A program made the position numbers and the translations under genes. Shown piece by piece: positions 11,426-21,500 of a stretch of 64,000 nt of DNA. The first letter of the stretch is position 1. Every line of letters begins with the position of its first letter. The DNA is from Anaspis maculata (taxonomy: Eukaryota > Arthropoda > Insecta > Coleoptera > Scraptiidae): contig OX421965.1 in assembly GCA_949128115.1 (NCBI GenBank), forward strand, positions 31,491,681 to 31,555,680, written 5' to 3'. Under the pieces are notes generated by a model that was given only the letters and a program-made list of their open reading frames with translations, searched no databases and was not told the origin of the DNA.

Positions 11426-11829
11426 TTCATAATTCGGCCGCCATCTTGGCTGCCATATTGAAATTTCTTATTAGTGGAACGATTGTCATGAAACTTGAAA
11501 CTCACCCTTGTCTAGTATGATCATTCTTATTTTCAAGCCAAATTTTATGATTGCCCCACCATCTTGGCCGCCATATTGAAATCTCTTATAAGTGGAAAGA
11601 TTTTCATGAAACTTGAGAGTTACGCTTGTCTCGTACGATCATTCCTATTTTCAAGCTGAGTTTCATAATTCTGCCGCCATCTTGGCCGCCATATTGAAAT
11701 CTCTTGTTAGTGGAACGATTTTCATGAAACTTGGAACTTACCCTTGTCTAGTACGATCATTTTGATTTTCAAGCCGAATTTCATGATTCTGTCGATATTT
11801 TGGCCGCCATATTGCAATTTTTTGCCCAA
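11426..11829 (+). repeat. 118-bp tandem array inside copy 1
   Basis: The anchor CATCTTGG/ATATTTTGG followed by C(C/T)GCCATATTG recurs at about 11441, 11559, 11677 and 11795, a constant step of 118. This gives three full units and a partial fourth, each with a GTGGAA(C/A)GATT and CATGAAACTTG block. The same array is in the twin at 48135-48537. Confidence 0.9.
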
Positions 11830-11926
11830 GACGGTAGAACCCTAATCACTTAACATCTTGCGTTCACTAATCCTCCAAAAAGGAAGTGCGCTACTGAGCC
11901 TCATGCCCATGAGGCATATTCGCTTG

Positions 11927-14900
11927 TATTCATTCGTCCTCTTCTCATAACCGTACATTAAAACCTACAGGATGACTATACATTTGCAGTCACCTCATCT
12001 CTTTATTCTGTTTTAATTTTTGCGATTTGCCGCTTGGGAATGGACCTATTAATTGAAGAAAATATATCTACTGAGCTACTGAGCAGACTCTTTTTAGATC
12101 TACATTATATAAGTTGGATAATGAATGTCCTTTACTTAATGAGTGTAACGCACGAGAAGACCCTATGGTTAGCGAAATAGGTATACTACTAGTTCCTTGT
12201 CTACATTCAATGGGTACCAATAATCGTATAATGGGGTACTTGCCAATGGAACAGATTTGACTAAAAATACTTTCAATTACCAACAAGAGTAATAGAGAGT
12301 ATTTCCTGAAAATTTCCGGAAAATATATCCATTGGTTGAAAAGATTTTTTTGAATTTTTTATTTTTCAAATGGTTGGTAACAATAGGGAAACGTCAGTGG
12401 AATTTTCATGTCTGTATTTTTCAAATAGTGTAATGTCACTCTTACAGTTTTTTGAGTTTCCAATCCAACAGTGCTGTTTGTTCAGTTTTTAGTATATTTG
12501 TGACGTCACAAATATATTTTTAAAACACGCATCACGGCTGCAACTTTGGGAATTCAGGAAAAACAAAAAATACGGGTACATTATTTTCAACCACACTATC
12601 GATTAGGCCAATAAGAAAAAATTGGGCAAGTACCCCATTGTTAAAAGTCTACAAATACACGAGGGTGAAATAACTCTTCCTAATCTAATTTAATTAAAAC
12701 ATATAGATAAGGCCAACATTGGGACAATTGGATAAAGACCCATTACAGCCCCATTATTTTTATTGTTATCTCCAATCGATGTCACTTTACTATTACAGAT
12801 GGATCATGGATATCTTATCAACAGGAACCGTACTATAAAAACTTCGACGAGACCACACGGCATTTTTAGTTCGACCCCTCAGACTAGAGATATATCAAGT
12901 GTCTGGGGTCATGGAAGTCTGGCTAGCAAGCTGGAGCCTATAGCAACCGTGGGGTGTCTGGCGCGGGGTGAAAAATCCGCAACGACCCCGAAAGAGGGAC
13001 CGTCGTGAATGCACGATCAATAAAATGTACATTTCCTGCCTACCCTACAATAATTATCGTAGAAGATTTCACACCTCTATCTCTTCCAGAATCCCGCACG
13101 TCCATATCTGCGTAGAAATGAAAATAAGTCACCAGGTTCACCAGCCGCAATTATCTGATTTATAATGGTGATACAATTGTTGGCGTAACAATGTCTTTTG
13201 ATTGTCTAGACGGAGCTTATAACAATGGGCGTGATCCCACACATTGACATTGAATATTATACACTTATACAGTATACAGATGAGGGTCTCCAGGTATTAG
13301 GCACTCGCGCTTTGAAGTGGATTGGAATTTGAAGAGTTTACTGCTTGGGTACCTAACCTAGCGAGGTTAGTTAGCGTGCGTGTTCATTCAACAAATCTTT
13401 GAAAGTGATGGTGATTACTCAAAGAATAATAATACCGCTGATTTGAATGTGATGCGAGGGATCTGACTAGGCAACACATAAAACATCGAAAGCTTTGGAG
13501 GGAACTCGTCAGTCGTCAACTCGATTCCTATCTTTAGTGACTGCTGCTGCTAAAAGCAATGCTGAAAGGTTCTAGTTTTAGTTTTGCAAATAAATAACCA
13601 TACATACCTACTGAATGCAGGACAGGAAATTATCTTTAGATACTTCATTCAATATCAACAAACAAGGTTATTTACTTTGCTTTAATCGGAATTGTCCGGA
13701 CTTTGCGTCCGTACGGTTGCGTTTCGAATCAATTATCTTATTATTGTCACCTATATGTTCATGAGTACACTTCACAGGGTGATTAGAAAATGACGAATAA
13801 TCTCTTCCAGTGCGTTGTCGTCCTCAGGATGTCAATTCAAATACATGAAATCCTATGCAATAAGAGTAGATTTTGGGTTTCATGAACATCGTTCAACCAA
13901 TAAGAGATTTAAATATGGCGGAGGAATAAATGGGTGTATTCATGGTATCGGCCATAGCCTCTGATGCATTATGCCATTGATTTTCTTCCAGGCCCACTGT
14001 TCTCGAGATTGTCATATTCGCTGGAGACTTCAACTCGGGAGTAGAGCAGCTCAAAAAGCTTTTCAAGTTTTTTTTGACATATATTTGTATGATATCTCAT
14101 GGGAACACAATAATGAAAGTCTTATAATAAGGATCAAATTTTCAAGTACCTACGTAATTGGCGAGTAACATTATCGATGGTGGCGCTGCTGAAAACTGCT
14201 GAATGTAAACAAACATGGCGGATAGTGCACCGCTTGTGCTCGCGTCTCCAAAAATTAAATCAGTATTAAGCGGTATTAATTGTGCTCCAGGTGTGAAACG
14301 TAGTAGATTTTTGTTGTGGTGGAACTTGAAAATGGCAGAAGCTCAATCAAGTGTTGTGGAGGTATTTAATCACTTGATGGTATCAACGGATTCTCGGTGT
14401 ATTGTGATGGCAGAAGAAATTCTTAAGTCACAGTTCCTTGTGTTCGTCTAGTCGGAAGCGGAGTGGCTTCTGAAATTCACGAAGTGAATAGTGAAATCGT
14501 GAAGCTTCACGGGTCTGCAATATGAACTTCCCATTTTCAGCGACACTTCCCAGGCTTTTCCCGTAGTCGTATTTCCACAGTGCCGGGTTTGTTTATTATC
14601 TTGACTATCCAACCTGGCGTCTTGCGCTTTCGAAAGACAATTTCAATTTCTCCGCCACTTTTTGTTATGATCTATCTTGGGCACTTTCCATGATGCTGAT
14701 ACCACTTCTCTCCAGTCGTACAGTTTCGATCCTATAATGGAAACACTTGACATTACTTGTCATTCTTATTTTCCATATTCTGGCCGATTGTAAACTAATC
14801 TCCTCATAAGAACTTGGCTTGCCATAGGAGAGAACTTTTTTATGTGCTGTTGTAAAGATCGGGTAGAAAAATCGAATAATATCAGCTCAAAATGAAAAAG

Positions 14901-14947
14901 AAGAACATTGTCAGTGTCAAAATGTTTCCATTTATGAGCCCGTAACT
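11927..14947. other. No confident gene
   Basis: Mostly AT-rich. Two short frames were considered: 12763-13008 (+, 81 codons) and 14215-14451 (+, 78 codons; the latter starts ATGGCGG in an ACAAAC context resembling a translation start). Neither resembles a known family and neither shows a supporting exon partner, so I do not call them. Confidence 0.35.
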
Positions 14948-14963
14948 GTAGGTATAGACAATA

Positions 14964-14968
14964 CAAAT
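14964..14968. repeat. BEL target-site duplication, left copy (CAAAT)
   Basis: CAAAT directly precedes the left LTR and recurs at 22466-22470 directly after the right LTR. Five bases is within the range known for BEL/Pao integrases. Confidence 0.9.
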
Positions 14969-15933
14969 TGTTAGCGCGGTACACATAAAGACGGCAGCCT
15001 TCCGATGAAGGCTGCATTAAAACAATAACTCTTGGATTAGGAAAGCAGCAAGCGACAGTCAGAAATAAAATTCACAACAACAATCAAAAACTTTAATGCA
15101 AAACAAAGAAAAAAACACAAACAGACAGAATTACAAAACAATAAAAAAAAAACAATGTGAATTAAATGAAATGAAAAATCCGAGTGGTTCTGATCGGGGG
15201 CAGATTCGCTGGCGCCGAGTGGCGTCCTGAAAACGAGACGAACTGCACTGAAGGTATACACCCCGGCAAACGGGAATAAACGGTAAATGGTAAAAACAAT
15301 GGAAAATATGGAACTTACGGGATCTTATTCGGTGGCGGCGTCGTCCTGGCGGAGTCCGAAGGCGGCGTCGTGGTGGATGGCCGTTCTGGTGGTGGATTTC
15401 CTGGTGAAATGCACGAGTGCCCGTGTTCGTCACCAAAATGGCGGACGAACGACTCGATCCCGTCCGAAACTGGAGCTTTGTGTGCGGCTGGCTGATCCAA
15501 GCCGCTCCCCGGTGAAAGCGGTGAAAACTGCCGCTTTCTGGACTTGGAGATGCTGCAGAGCTCCTCCAGGAGTCACTATCGGACGCGATGGGCCTTGGAT
15601 GGGCTTCTGGTCGAGTACGAATGTACGCCGATGGCACGACAAGATGGCCGCGAGAACGATGACCAAAAAAAAGACGGCGTGGCTTCCCGCTCGACGTACG
15701 GAGATCAACGCCGCTTCGAACGAAGCGGCAAAGGCACGAGCGGAAAGAAAGCCGAAGAATGCCGAAGACGGCCGAAGAAAGTGCTGGAGCTCGTTTACGC
15801 TTGCGCCTGACAGCCAAGTGCCAGGCACACCGAACAGGGGGTGAGGGGTGAGGACTTGGACGACACAGGGATATTTTGGGTTGCATACCCTCAGTGCACA
15901 CGAATGCAGTGTTCAATGAACGGGGCCGAGACA
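14969..15933 (-). repeat. 3' LTR of the BEL element
   Basis: 965 bp; starts TGTTAGCGCGG and ends GGCCGAGACA on the + strand. It appears the same as 21501-22465 wherever I compared it: the frames they carry (185, 132, 88, 74 and 61 codons) translate identically. An ATTAAA polyadenylation-type signal in the element sense lies at 15092-15097. Long frames on both strands reflect GC-rich composition and are not called genes. Confidence 0.95.
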
Positions 15934-15946
15934 TACTCCCCACCAA
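15934..15946 (-). other. Polypurine tract of the BEL element
   Basis: Read in the element sense, the bases directly before the 3' LTR are GGTGGGGAGTA, a purine-rich stretch in the position where plus-strand synthesis is primed. Confidence 0.7.
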
Positions 15947-16052
15947 AATACCACTCGGGGTATTTTCAAAGTTCAAAAATTAATGAAATCAAACATGATA
16001 CAAAAAGAAAGAGCATAGTGAGAACAATGACGGAAGTGAAAACACAGAATGC

Positions 16053-19000
16053 TCACTGTCCTGAAGGGAGGGGACAAAGTTTGACCATTGGGCGTCGCAG
16101 AACGTCGCGTTGAGTACGGACATCTGCGACACGACAAATGCCATCTTTGCCGGGGAAGAGTTTTGAAATTCTGCCTAACCTCCACTTCAGAGGGAGAGCG
16201 TTTTCGTCCTTGATGAGGACTAAAGACCCCACATCTGCGGATTCAAGGTGACGTGACTTGTGCCACTTGCCGCGTTGGTACAGCGTGTGTAGATATTCGT
16301 CGCGCCAACGCGCCCAGAAACGCTGTTGCATGGATTGGACCAACTGCCATCGCGACAACCTGCTGATCTTGAGGTGGGACAAATCTGGGTCAGGTGGGGC
16401 CGTTAACGGCTCGAGCGTCAAAAAATGACCAGGCGTCAATGGGCACAGATCATTTGGATCCGAGCCCAGCTCCGAAAGTGGCCGTGAGTTGAGCAACGCT
16501 TCAACTTGGGTGACCAACGTGGTCAGCTCTTCAAAGGTGAGTATTTGATCACCTATCACGCGAGATAGATGAGTTTTGACAGCTTTTATGCCGCTTTCCC
16601 ACAGCCCGCCAAAGTGGGGACTGGAGGGAGGAATGAAGCGCCAAGTGATGGCTTCGGATTCCGCGGCGAGTTGCATTGACATCGTCAATTGCCTATGAGC
16701 TCCGACAAAGTTTGTGCCATTGTCGCTATAGATGGTAGAGCAACGACCGCGCCGGGCAATGAATCTGCGCAAGGCAGCGAGGAAAGCATCTGCTGAGAGA
16801 TCGGAGGCAACCTCGACGTGCAATGCCTTGGTGGCGAAGCACACGAAAAGACAGATGTACGCCTTCGTAGTTCTGACACCGCGAGCGCGTGACATGAGGA
16901 TTGGAAAAGGGCCACCATAGTCGAGCCCGACGCAGCTAAAAGGTTTTAGCTGAGAAATTCGCGCCGAGGGGAGGTCGCCCATGGTGGGAGAAAAAGTTTG
17001 CGGCTTAGTCCGGAAGCACCGGTAACACGATGCAAGGTAGTGCCGTACCGCGCGTCGCGTGGACAATATCCAAAAATTTTGCTGCAGGAGATAGCAGGTA
17101 TTGTTGAGTCCCGGGTGGCAATGTCGGGAATGAACTTGTCGAATGACGAGTCCTGTCAAGACGTGACGAGATGGAAGAAGAGCAGGGTGTCTGGTTGCAA
17201 ATGGCAACTCATGACAATGCTTCAAACGTCCGCCGACGCGGAGAACATCGTCACGATCGAGAAAGGGTGAAAGTTTTCGAAAGGGTCTTGAACAGGGTTT
17301 GCCGTTGCGTAACGACGCGATTTCGACGGCAAATACCTTCTGCTGTACATGTTTGACAATGTACAACAAGGCAAAATGGAGTTCTGTATCCGAGAGAGGT
17401 CCTGTGAACTTCTCATCGGACTTGCATTTGCAGAACCGATAGAAATAGGCGACAGCGCCCTGAATCTTCCGTAAGGAGGATATGCGCAAAAAGAGGTCGT
17501 CGATGTCAATCGGCGGCGGCTGCGGCACACGCACGACCAAAGCGAGCTTTCGCTCTTCAGACGCAATGTCTGGGGAGGACACGGAGAATTTGTCATCCGG
17601 CCATGTGTCATCCGCTGATGACAGAAAAGGTGGGCCAGACCACCAGAGGGAGCACGAAAGCATGTCTTCGGGAAACAATCCGCGCGAAGCTGGGTCGGCG
17701 GGATTGTCCGATGTTGAGACATGTCTCCAACACTGAGGCGGGACACGCTGTTGAATATGCTCAACACGGTGAGCAACAAATGTTTTCCAGCGGTGCGAAG
17801 AGGAACGCAGCCAGCTGAGAACAACCGTAGAATCGGTCCACGCAAATATGGCATCGAACTGTACGGTTCCTGCGAGCGCTGCAACGGTGAAGGCAACGAG
17901 ATTGGAAAGTAGGACCGCTGCACACAATTCGAGACGGGGTACGGTCAGCAATTTGACTGGAGCCACCTTTGATTTGGCGGTTAGGAGACGAATGGTGGGA
18001 ACACCATTTCGAAGGTAACGAACGTACAACACGCTCGCGTACCCAGATTCAGATGCGTCGCAAAAGGCGTGCAACTGGCACCTGTCTGCAGGCGACGGAA
18101 AAGTATGCCGTGGAATTTGCAACCGCGAAAGTTGCGATAGCTCGGATTGAAAACGCAACCACTGCTGACATACGATGTCTGGAGGGGTGTCGTCCCAATC
18201 AAGGCCAAGTTTCCATAACCGTTGGATTAAATGTTTGGCGAAAAATGCAACAGGGCACAGAAAGCCGAGCGGATCGTAAATCCGAGCCACCTCCGACAAG
18301 ATGGACCGTTTTGTGCACGGTAGTTCATTTGGATGAACCGTGAATGAAAAGGTGTCTGTTGCCGCTTGCCACTGGAGGCCAAGAATTTTTACAGTATTGT
18401 CAGCAACGTCACTGAAAGTGGACGGCTGAGTTCGAACGTGATCAAGTGGTATGTCTTGCAGCACATCAGGGTGATTGCTTGCCCACTTGCGCAATTCAAA
18501 GCAACCCGATTGGAGCAGGTTGATTAGCTGCGTTTGTAATTCCCGTGCTGATTCCACGGAGTTCGCACCGCAAAGTAGATCGTCTACATACAAATTACGG
18601 CGAATTGCCTGCGAAGCCAATGGAAACTTCGAGGCGCTTTGTTCTGCCAAGTGAAGCAACGTGCGAACCGCTAGAAACGGTGCCGAAGAAACACCGTATG
18701 TAATGGTGTTCAATTGGTACGTTTCAATGGGTCGATCAGGGGAGGAACGAAAGCGAATGAGTTGATACTTGCGATGTTCGGGCGAGATAAGTATCTGCCG
18801 ATACATCTGACGGATGTCACAAGTAAAAACGATCGGCTCACACCGAAACTGCAGTAGCAAAGCTGCTATGTCCTGTTGTAACTTAGGACCGACGAGAAGC
18901 GTCTCGTTGAGAGATAAATGATTCGGCGCTTGCGCCGAAGCATCAAAAACGACGCGAATTTTCGGCTTGTCGTCTTCGATCTTGACGATCGGATGATGAG

Positions 19001-21281
19001 GGATGTAATACACCTCAGAATCTGGAGGTTCTGCGTCCATCAAGGTCATGTGACCTAGGTCGAGGTAGTCGCGCATGAATGCTATGTACAGATCACGGAG
19101 TGTGTCCTGACGGACCAGGCGACGTTCGATAGCTAACCAACGGCGGTCAGCCATAGACCTGCAATGTTCAAAGGTGGGGGACTCCCTTTTGAAGGGAAGC
19201 GAAACCCCAAAACGACCTGACGGACAACGGTAGACAGAGTCCCGGAAACAAATTTCTGCACGTTCATCATCTGGGGACAAACGTGTTTTGGACGATGGTG
19301 ACGAGATTTCCTCTACTTCCCAAAATTTGTGCAGAGACTCGTCGATTCCAGTTGGAGTGCAAACCAAAAAGGAATGCAGAGGTTTTGACGGGGTTTGAAA
19401 GGGACCGAGAAGAGCCCAGCCAAAAATGGTGTTTATGGCAACAGGCTGTGACGGACCTGACGAGACGATTCCCTCTTTCACGACTGACGGATAAACGTCG
19501 GCGCCCAACAACACTTGAATGGGGCCTGGCTTGAACCATGTGGGATCCGCCAGATTCGATAAGTTCAAGTGGAATTGATCCGGGTTCAAAGCGGTGTCTG
19601 GCAGGTTACCACAAATCCTGCGCAGGACAATTAACTCCAATTCAGGGATTGGGAGAGACTCATCATCAGCCTTGACCTGGCAAGTGACTGTGCCACACGT
19701 CGAATTGGCGGGGGTGAGACCCAAGCCAAAAACGGGCACATTGTGATTTGATGGGGATAGACCCAATTTGCGCACGCAGGAGTCCAAAATAAACGATGCC
19801 TGACTGGCAGGGTCTATGAGCGCACGGAGGCTTTGGTAGCCTCCCCACCGGTCACGAACGTGAACGATTGCCGTGGCCAACAAAACATGAGCTGCCTTGA
19901 GGCTTGAGGCGAGATTCGTCACCGAATTCGCGACATTTTCTGGAAGACCAGGGGAAACGATTTGCGGTAATTCAACTGGATTCGATAAAGAACTGGGTGA
20001 CTCATGACCTGCAGTTCTATGTGGCTTGGGGAAGTGCAGCAAGGTGTGATGCCTTGCGTGGCACTGCCGACACGAATACGACGATGGACATTTTGGAGCG
20101 CCGTGATTGGTGCTCAAGCAGTTGAGACAGAGCCTTTTCTGTTTGACCGCCAAATATCTGTCATTTGGGGACATTGACAGAAAAGTCTTGCACGCGGTGA
20201 CTCTATGACTTCTCGCCCCACAATGAGAACATGCTGACTCATGCGACGTCGCTGGGGCAGATGAAGTCTGAGACACCAACGTATGTGAGGCCCACGACTT
20301 GCGGCTGACCTCGGGCTTCACGGTAACGGTGTTTGCCCGTGTGGAGCGGGAGTTCGATTGCGTTTTAGAATTTAAAGCAGTTGCCTCGAAAGCCTTGCAT
20401 TGGTCGAGCACGAAAGACTTGACGTCTTCGTATTTGGGGAAGGGGGTGCCAGCTGACTGCACCTCGAAACGTTTTCGCGTCGACTCATCGAGTTTCTGGA
20501 GCAGCATGCTCGACAGGGTGAAATCCCACAGGTCGATATGCGGATACTGCTCGAGCGCCACTAAATTTTCGTTGAACGTGTTCACAAGATGGCGAAGCGC
20601 TTGCGCGGAGTCAGATGTGACGGAGGAGGCGTTCATCATCGACTGCCAGTAAAAAGTGACTAGCACGCGGTCGTTCTGGTATCTCTCAACCAACGAGTCG
20701 AACGCAATTATGTAATTATCTCCCGTCAATGGCAGGTGTTTAACCATTGAGAGAGGTTCACCAGATAAAGACGAGATCAGATACTGAAACCGTTCAATAT
20801 CTGAGAGAGACTGGTTTCTGTGTATTAACGCCGTGAATAGATCATAGTATGGTGGCCATGATTTTAACTTTCCGTCGAACAACGGCAACGCGATTTTTGG
20901 CAATCGAACATTGCTCCGGCCTGTCTCGAACCAAGTTTGCGAGGCTTGGCGAGAGAGCGAGGAAGTCGGCTCTGAATTCGCAAACGAGGCTTTTACCGCA
21001 GCAAGTTTGCCATACAAGCTGTCTGCCCGGAGTGTACGTTCAAGAAATGTAGCCTTCTGCTCCTCGGAGGCACTGGGGAGAGGGGCAGTGTTGACCGTGC
21101 TCTTGAAACCGTTGTAAATTTCCGCCGCAATGTCAAACGTGGCTAAAAATGCCGGTTGGAGGCTTGGCTCGGTGGTAGCTGTGACGCCTTGTTCCAGAAG
21201 GGGCTCAAGGCGCGCAATAGCTATCGCGATGGACGATAAAGTTGCGTCCATTGTGTACGACACAAAGAAAAATGAAAACAA
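16053..21281 (-). CDS. BEL/Pao gag-pol polyprotein, 1742 codons, intact
   Basis: One open frame encodes all proteins for reverse transcription and integration. Residues about 11-300 form a DUF1759-like gag. Zinc knuckles of the form CX2CX4HX4C lie at 351-364 (CSHCGARSHRVTAC) and 385-398, with a further Cys/His cluster near 404-416. The retropepsin-like region (DUF1758) has its motif at 488-496, LIDPASQAS. Reverse transcriptase spans about 730-960, with the motif A aspartate at 822 and YVDD at 898-901. RNase H (about 1065-1200) has FCDAS (1073-1077), LELC (1117-1120), WTDS (1148-1151) and NPAD. Integrase has an HHCC region (about 1380-1422) and D1454, D1520, E1562, then a DUF5641-like C-terminus (about 1640-1735). 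The first Met is at 21281; a second at codon 11 (MDATL, 21251) looks equally likely. No frameshift or stop interrupts it. Confidence 0.95.
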   Translation of the reverse strand: MFSFFFVSYTMDATLSSIAIAIARLEPLLEQGVTATTEPSLQPAFLATFDIAAEIYNGFKSTVNTAPLPSASEEQKATFLERTLRADSLYGKLAAVKASFANSEPTSSLSRQASQTWFETGRSNVRLPKIALPLFDGKLKSWPPYYDLFTALIHRNQSLSDIERFQYLISSLSGEPLSMVKHLPLTGDNYIIAFDSLVERYQNDRVLVTFYWQSMMNASSVTSDSAQALRHLVNTFNENLVALEQYPHIDLWDFTLSSMLLQKLDESTRKRFEVQSAGTPFPKYEDVKSFVLDQCKAFEATALNSKTQSNSRSTRANTVTVKPEVSRKSWASHTLVSQTSSAPATSHESACSHCGARSHRVTACKTFLSMSPNDRYLAVKQKRLCLNCLSTNHGAPKCPSSYSCRQCHARHHTLLHFPKPHRTAGHESPSSLSNPVELPQIVSPGLPENVANSVTNLASSLKAAHVLLATAIVHVRDRWGGYQSLRALIDPASQASFILDSCVRKLGLSPSNHNVPVFGLGLTPANSTCGTVTCQVKADDESLPIPELELIVLRRICGNLPDTALNPDQFHLNLSNLADPTWFKPGPIQVLLGADVYPSVVKEGIVSSGPSQPVAINTIFGWALLGPFQTPSKPLHSFLVCTPTGIDESLHKFWEVEEISSPSSKTRLSPDDERAEICFRDSVYRCPSGRFGVSLPFKRESPTFEHCRSMADRRWLAIERRLVRQDTLRDLYIAFMRDYLDLGHMTLMDAEPPDSEVYYIPHHPIVKIEDDKPKIRVVFDASAQAPNHLSLNETLLVGPKLQQDIAALLLQFRCEPIVFTCDIRQMYRQILISPEHRKYQLIRFRSSPDRPIETYQLNTITYGVSSAPFLAVRTLLHLAEQSASKFPLASQAIRRNLYVDDLLCGANSVESARELQTQLINLLQSGCFELRKWASNHPDVLQDIPLDHVRTQPSTFSDVADNTVKILGLQWQAATDTFSFTVHPNELPCTKRSILSEVARIYDPLGFLCPVAFFAKHLIQRLWKLGLDWDDTPPDIVCQQWLRFQSELSQLSRLQIPRHTFPSPADRCQLHAFCDASESGYASVLYVRYLRNGVPTIRLLTAKSKVAPVKLLTVPRLELCAAVLLSNLVAFTVAALAGTVQFDAIFAWTDSTVVLSWLRSSSHRWKTFVAHRVEHIQQRVPPQCWRHVSTSDNPADPASRGLFPEDMLSCSLWWSGPPFLSSADDTWPDDKFSVSSPDIASEERKLALVVRVPQPPPIDIDDLFLRISSLRKIQGAVAYFYRFCKCKSDEKFTGPLSDTELHFALLYIVKHVQQKVFAVEIASLRNGKPCSRPFRKLSPFLDRDDVLRVGGRLKHCHELPFATRHPALLPSRHVLTGLVIRQVHSRHCHPGLNNTCYLLQQNFWILSTRRAVRHYLASCYRCFRTKPQTFSPTMGDLPSARISQLKPFSCVGLDYGGPFPILMSRARGVRTTKAYICLFVCFATKALHVEVASDLSADAFLAALRRFIARRGRCSTIYSDNGTNFVGAHRQLTMSMQLAAESEAITWRFIPPSSPHFGGLWESGIKAVKTHLSRVIGDQILTFEELTTLVTQVEALLNSRPLSELGSDPNDLCPLTPGHFLTLEPLTAPPDPDLSHLKISRLSRWQLVQSMQQRFWARWRDEYLHTLYQRGKWHKSRHLESADVGSLVLIKDENALPLKWRLGRISKLFPGKDGICRVADVRTQRDVLRRPMVKLCPLPSGQ

Positions 21282-21475
21282 AGCAACTGACCCTTAGGTT
21301 GGCGTACCTGAATGGCGAACCCAACCCAGGTGAAAAGGTGCGAATGAGACGGGCGAAGAACGAATTGATCAACACGCTGGACCAACGCACAAGTGTCACG
21401 TGGGTTTGACCCGTGACTTTAAAGTTTCAATAGTGAGGTGAATTAAATTCCTGACTGTACCATGCTTAGCCTGTA

Positions 21476-21493
21476 TCCGGCTACGAAGGACCA
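21476..21493 (-). other. Primer-binding site of the BEL element
   Basis: The + strand reads TCCGGCTACGAAGGACCA, i.e. an 18-base tRNA 3' end including CCA, 7 bases from the 5' LTR. It resembles the 3' end of insect tRNA-Tyr (TCCGGCTCGAAGGA plus CCA) with one extra base. The tRNA identity is inference. Confidence 0.8.
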
Positions 21494-21500
21494 ATTTATA

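Larger units (their letters stand above)
9971..11926 (+). mobile_element. Helentron-like non-autonomous element (HINE type), copy 1
   Basis: The near-identical copy at 46696-48635 defines the ends. It starts after a T run with TTTAGCGCACTTCTCC. Near the 3' end GAAGTGCGCTA (11883-11893) is the inverse of the start, followed at once by an 18-base hairpin, GCCTCATGCCCATGAGGC (11898-11915), and a short tail ending CGCTTG before a T. An inverted repeat at the 5' tip, with its partner just inside a 3' hairpin, plus insertion between Ts, is the known layout of Helentron-associated elements. Internal GTCC and GTCT microsatellites and a 118-bp tandem array fit the class. No Rep/helicase frame. Assignment to Helentrons is inference; the repeat itself is certain. 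Confidence 0.65.

Noticed and set aside
14215..14451. 78-codon frame starting ATGGCGG in a good context
   Set aside because: No known motif, no donor site tied to a further exon, and a stop in the same frame; left as non-coding.
15287..15844. 185-codon + frame (also at 21819-22376) and a 281/289-codon minus frame in the LTRs
   Set aside because: They overlap on opposite strands in GC-rich LTR sequence, have no domain and lack a conserved start; repeated only because the LTR is repeated.
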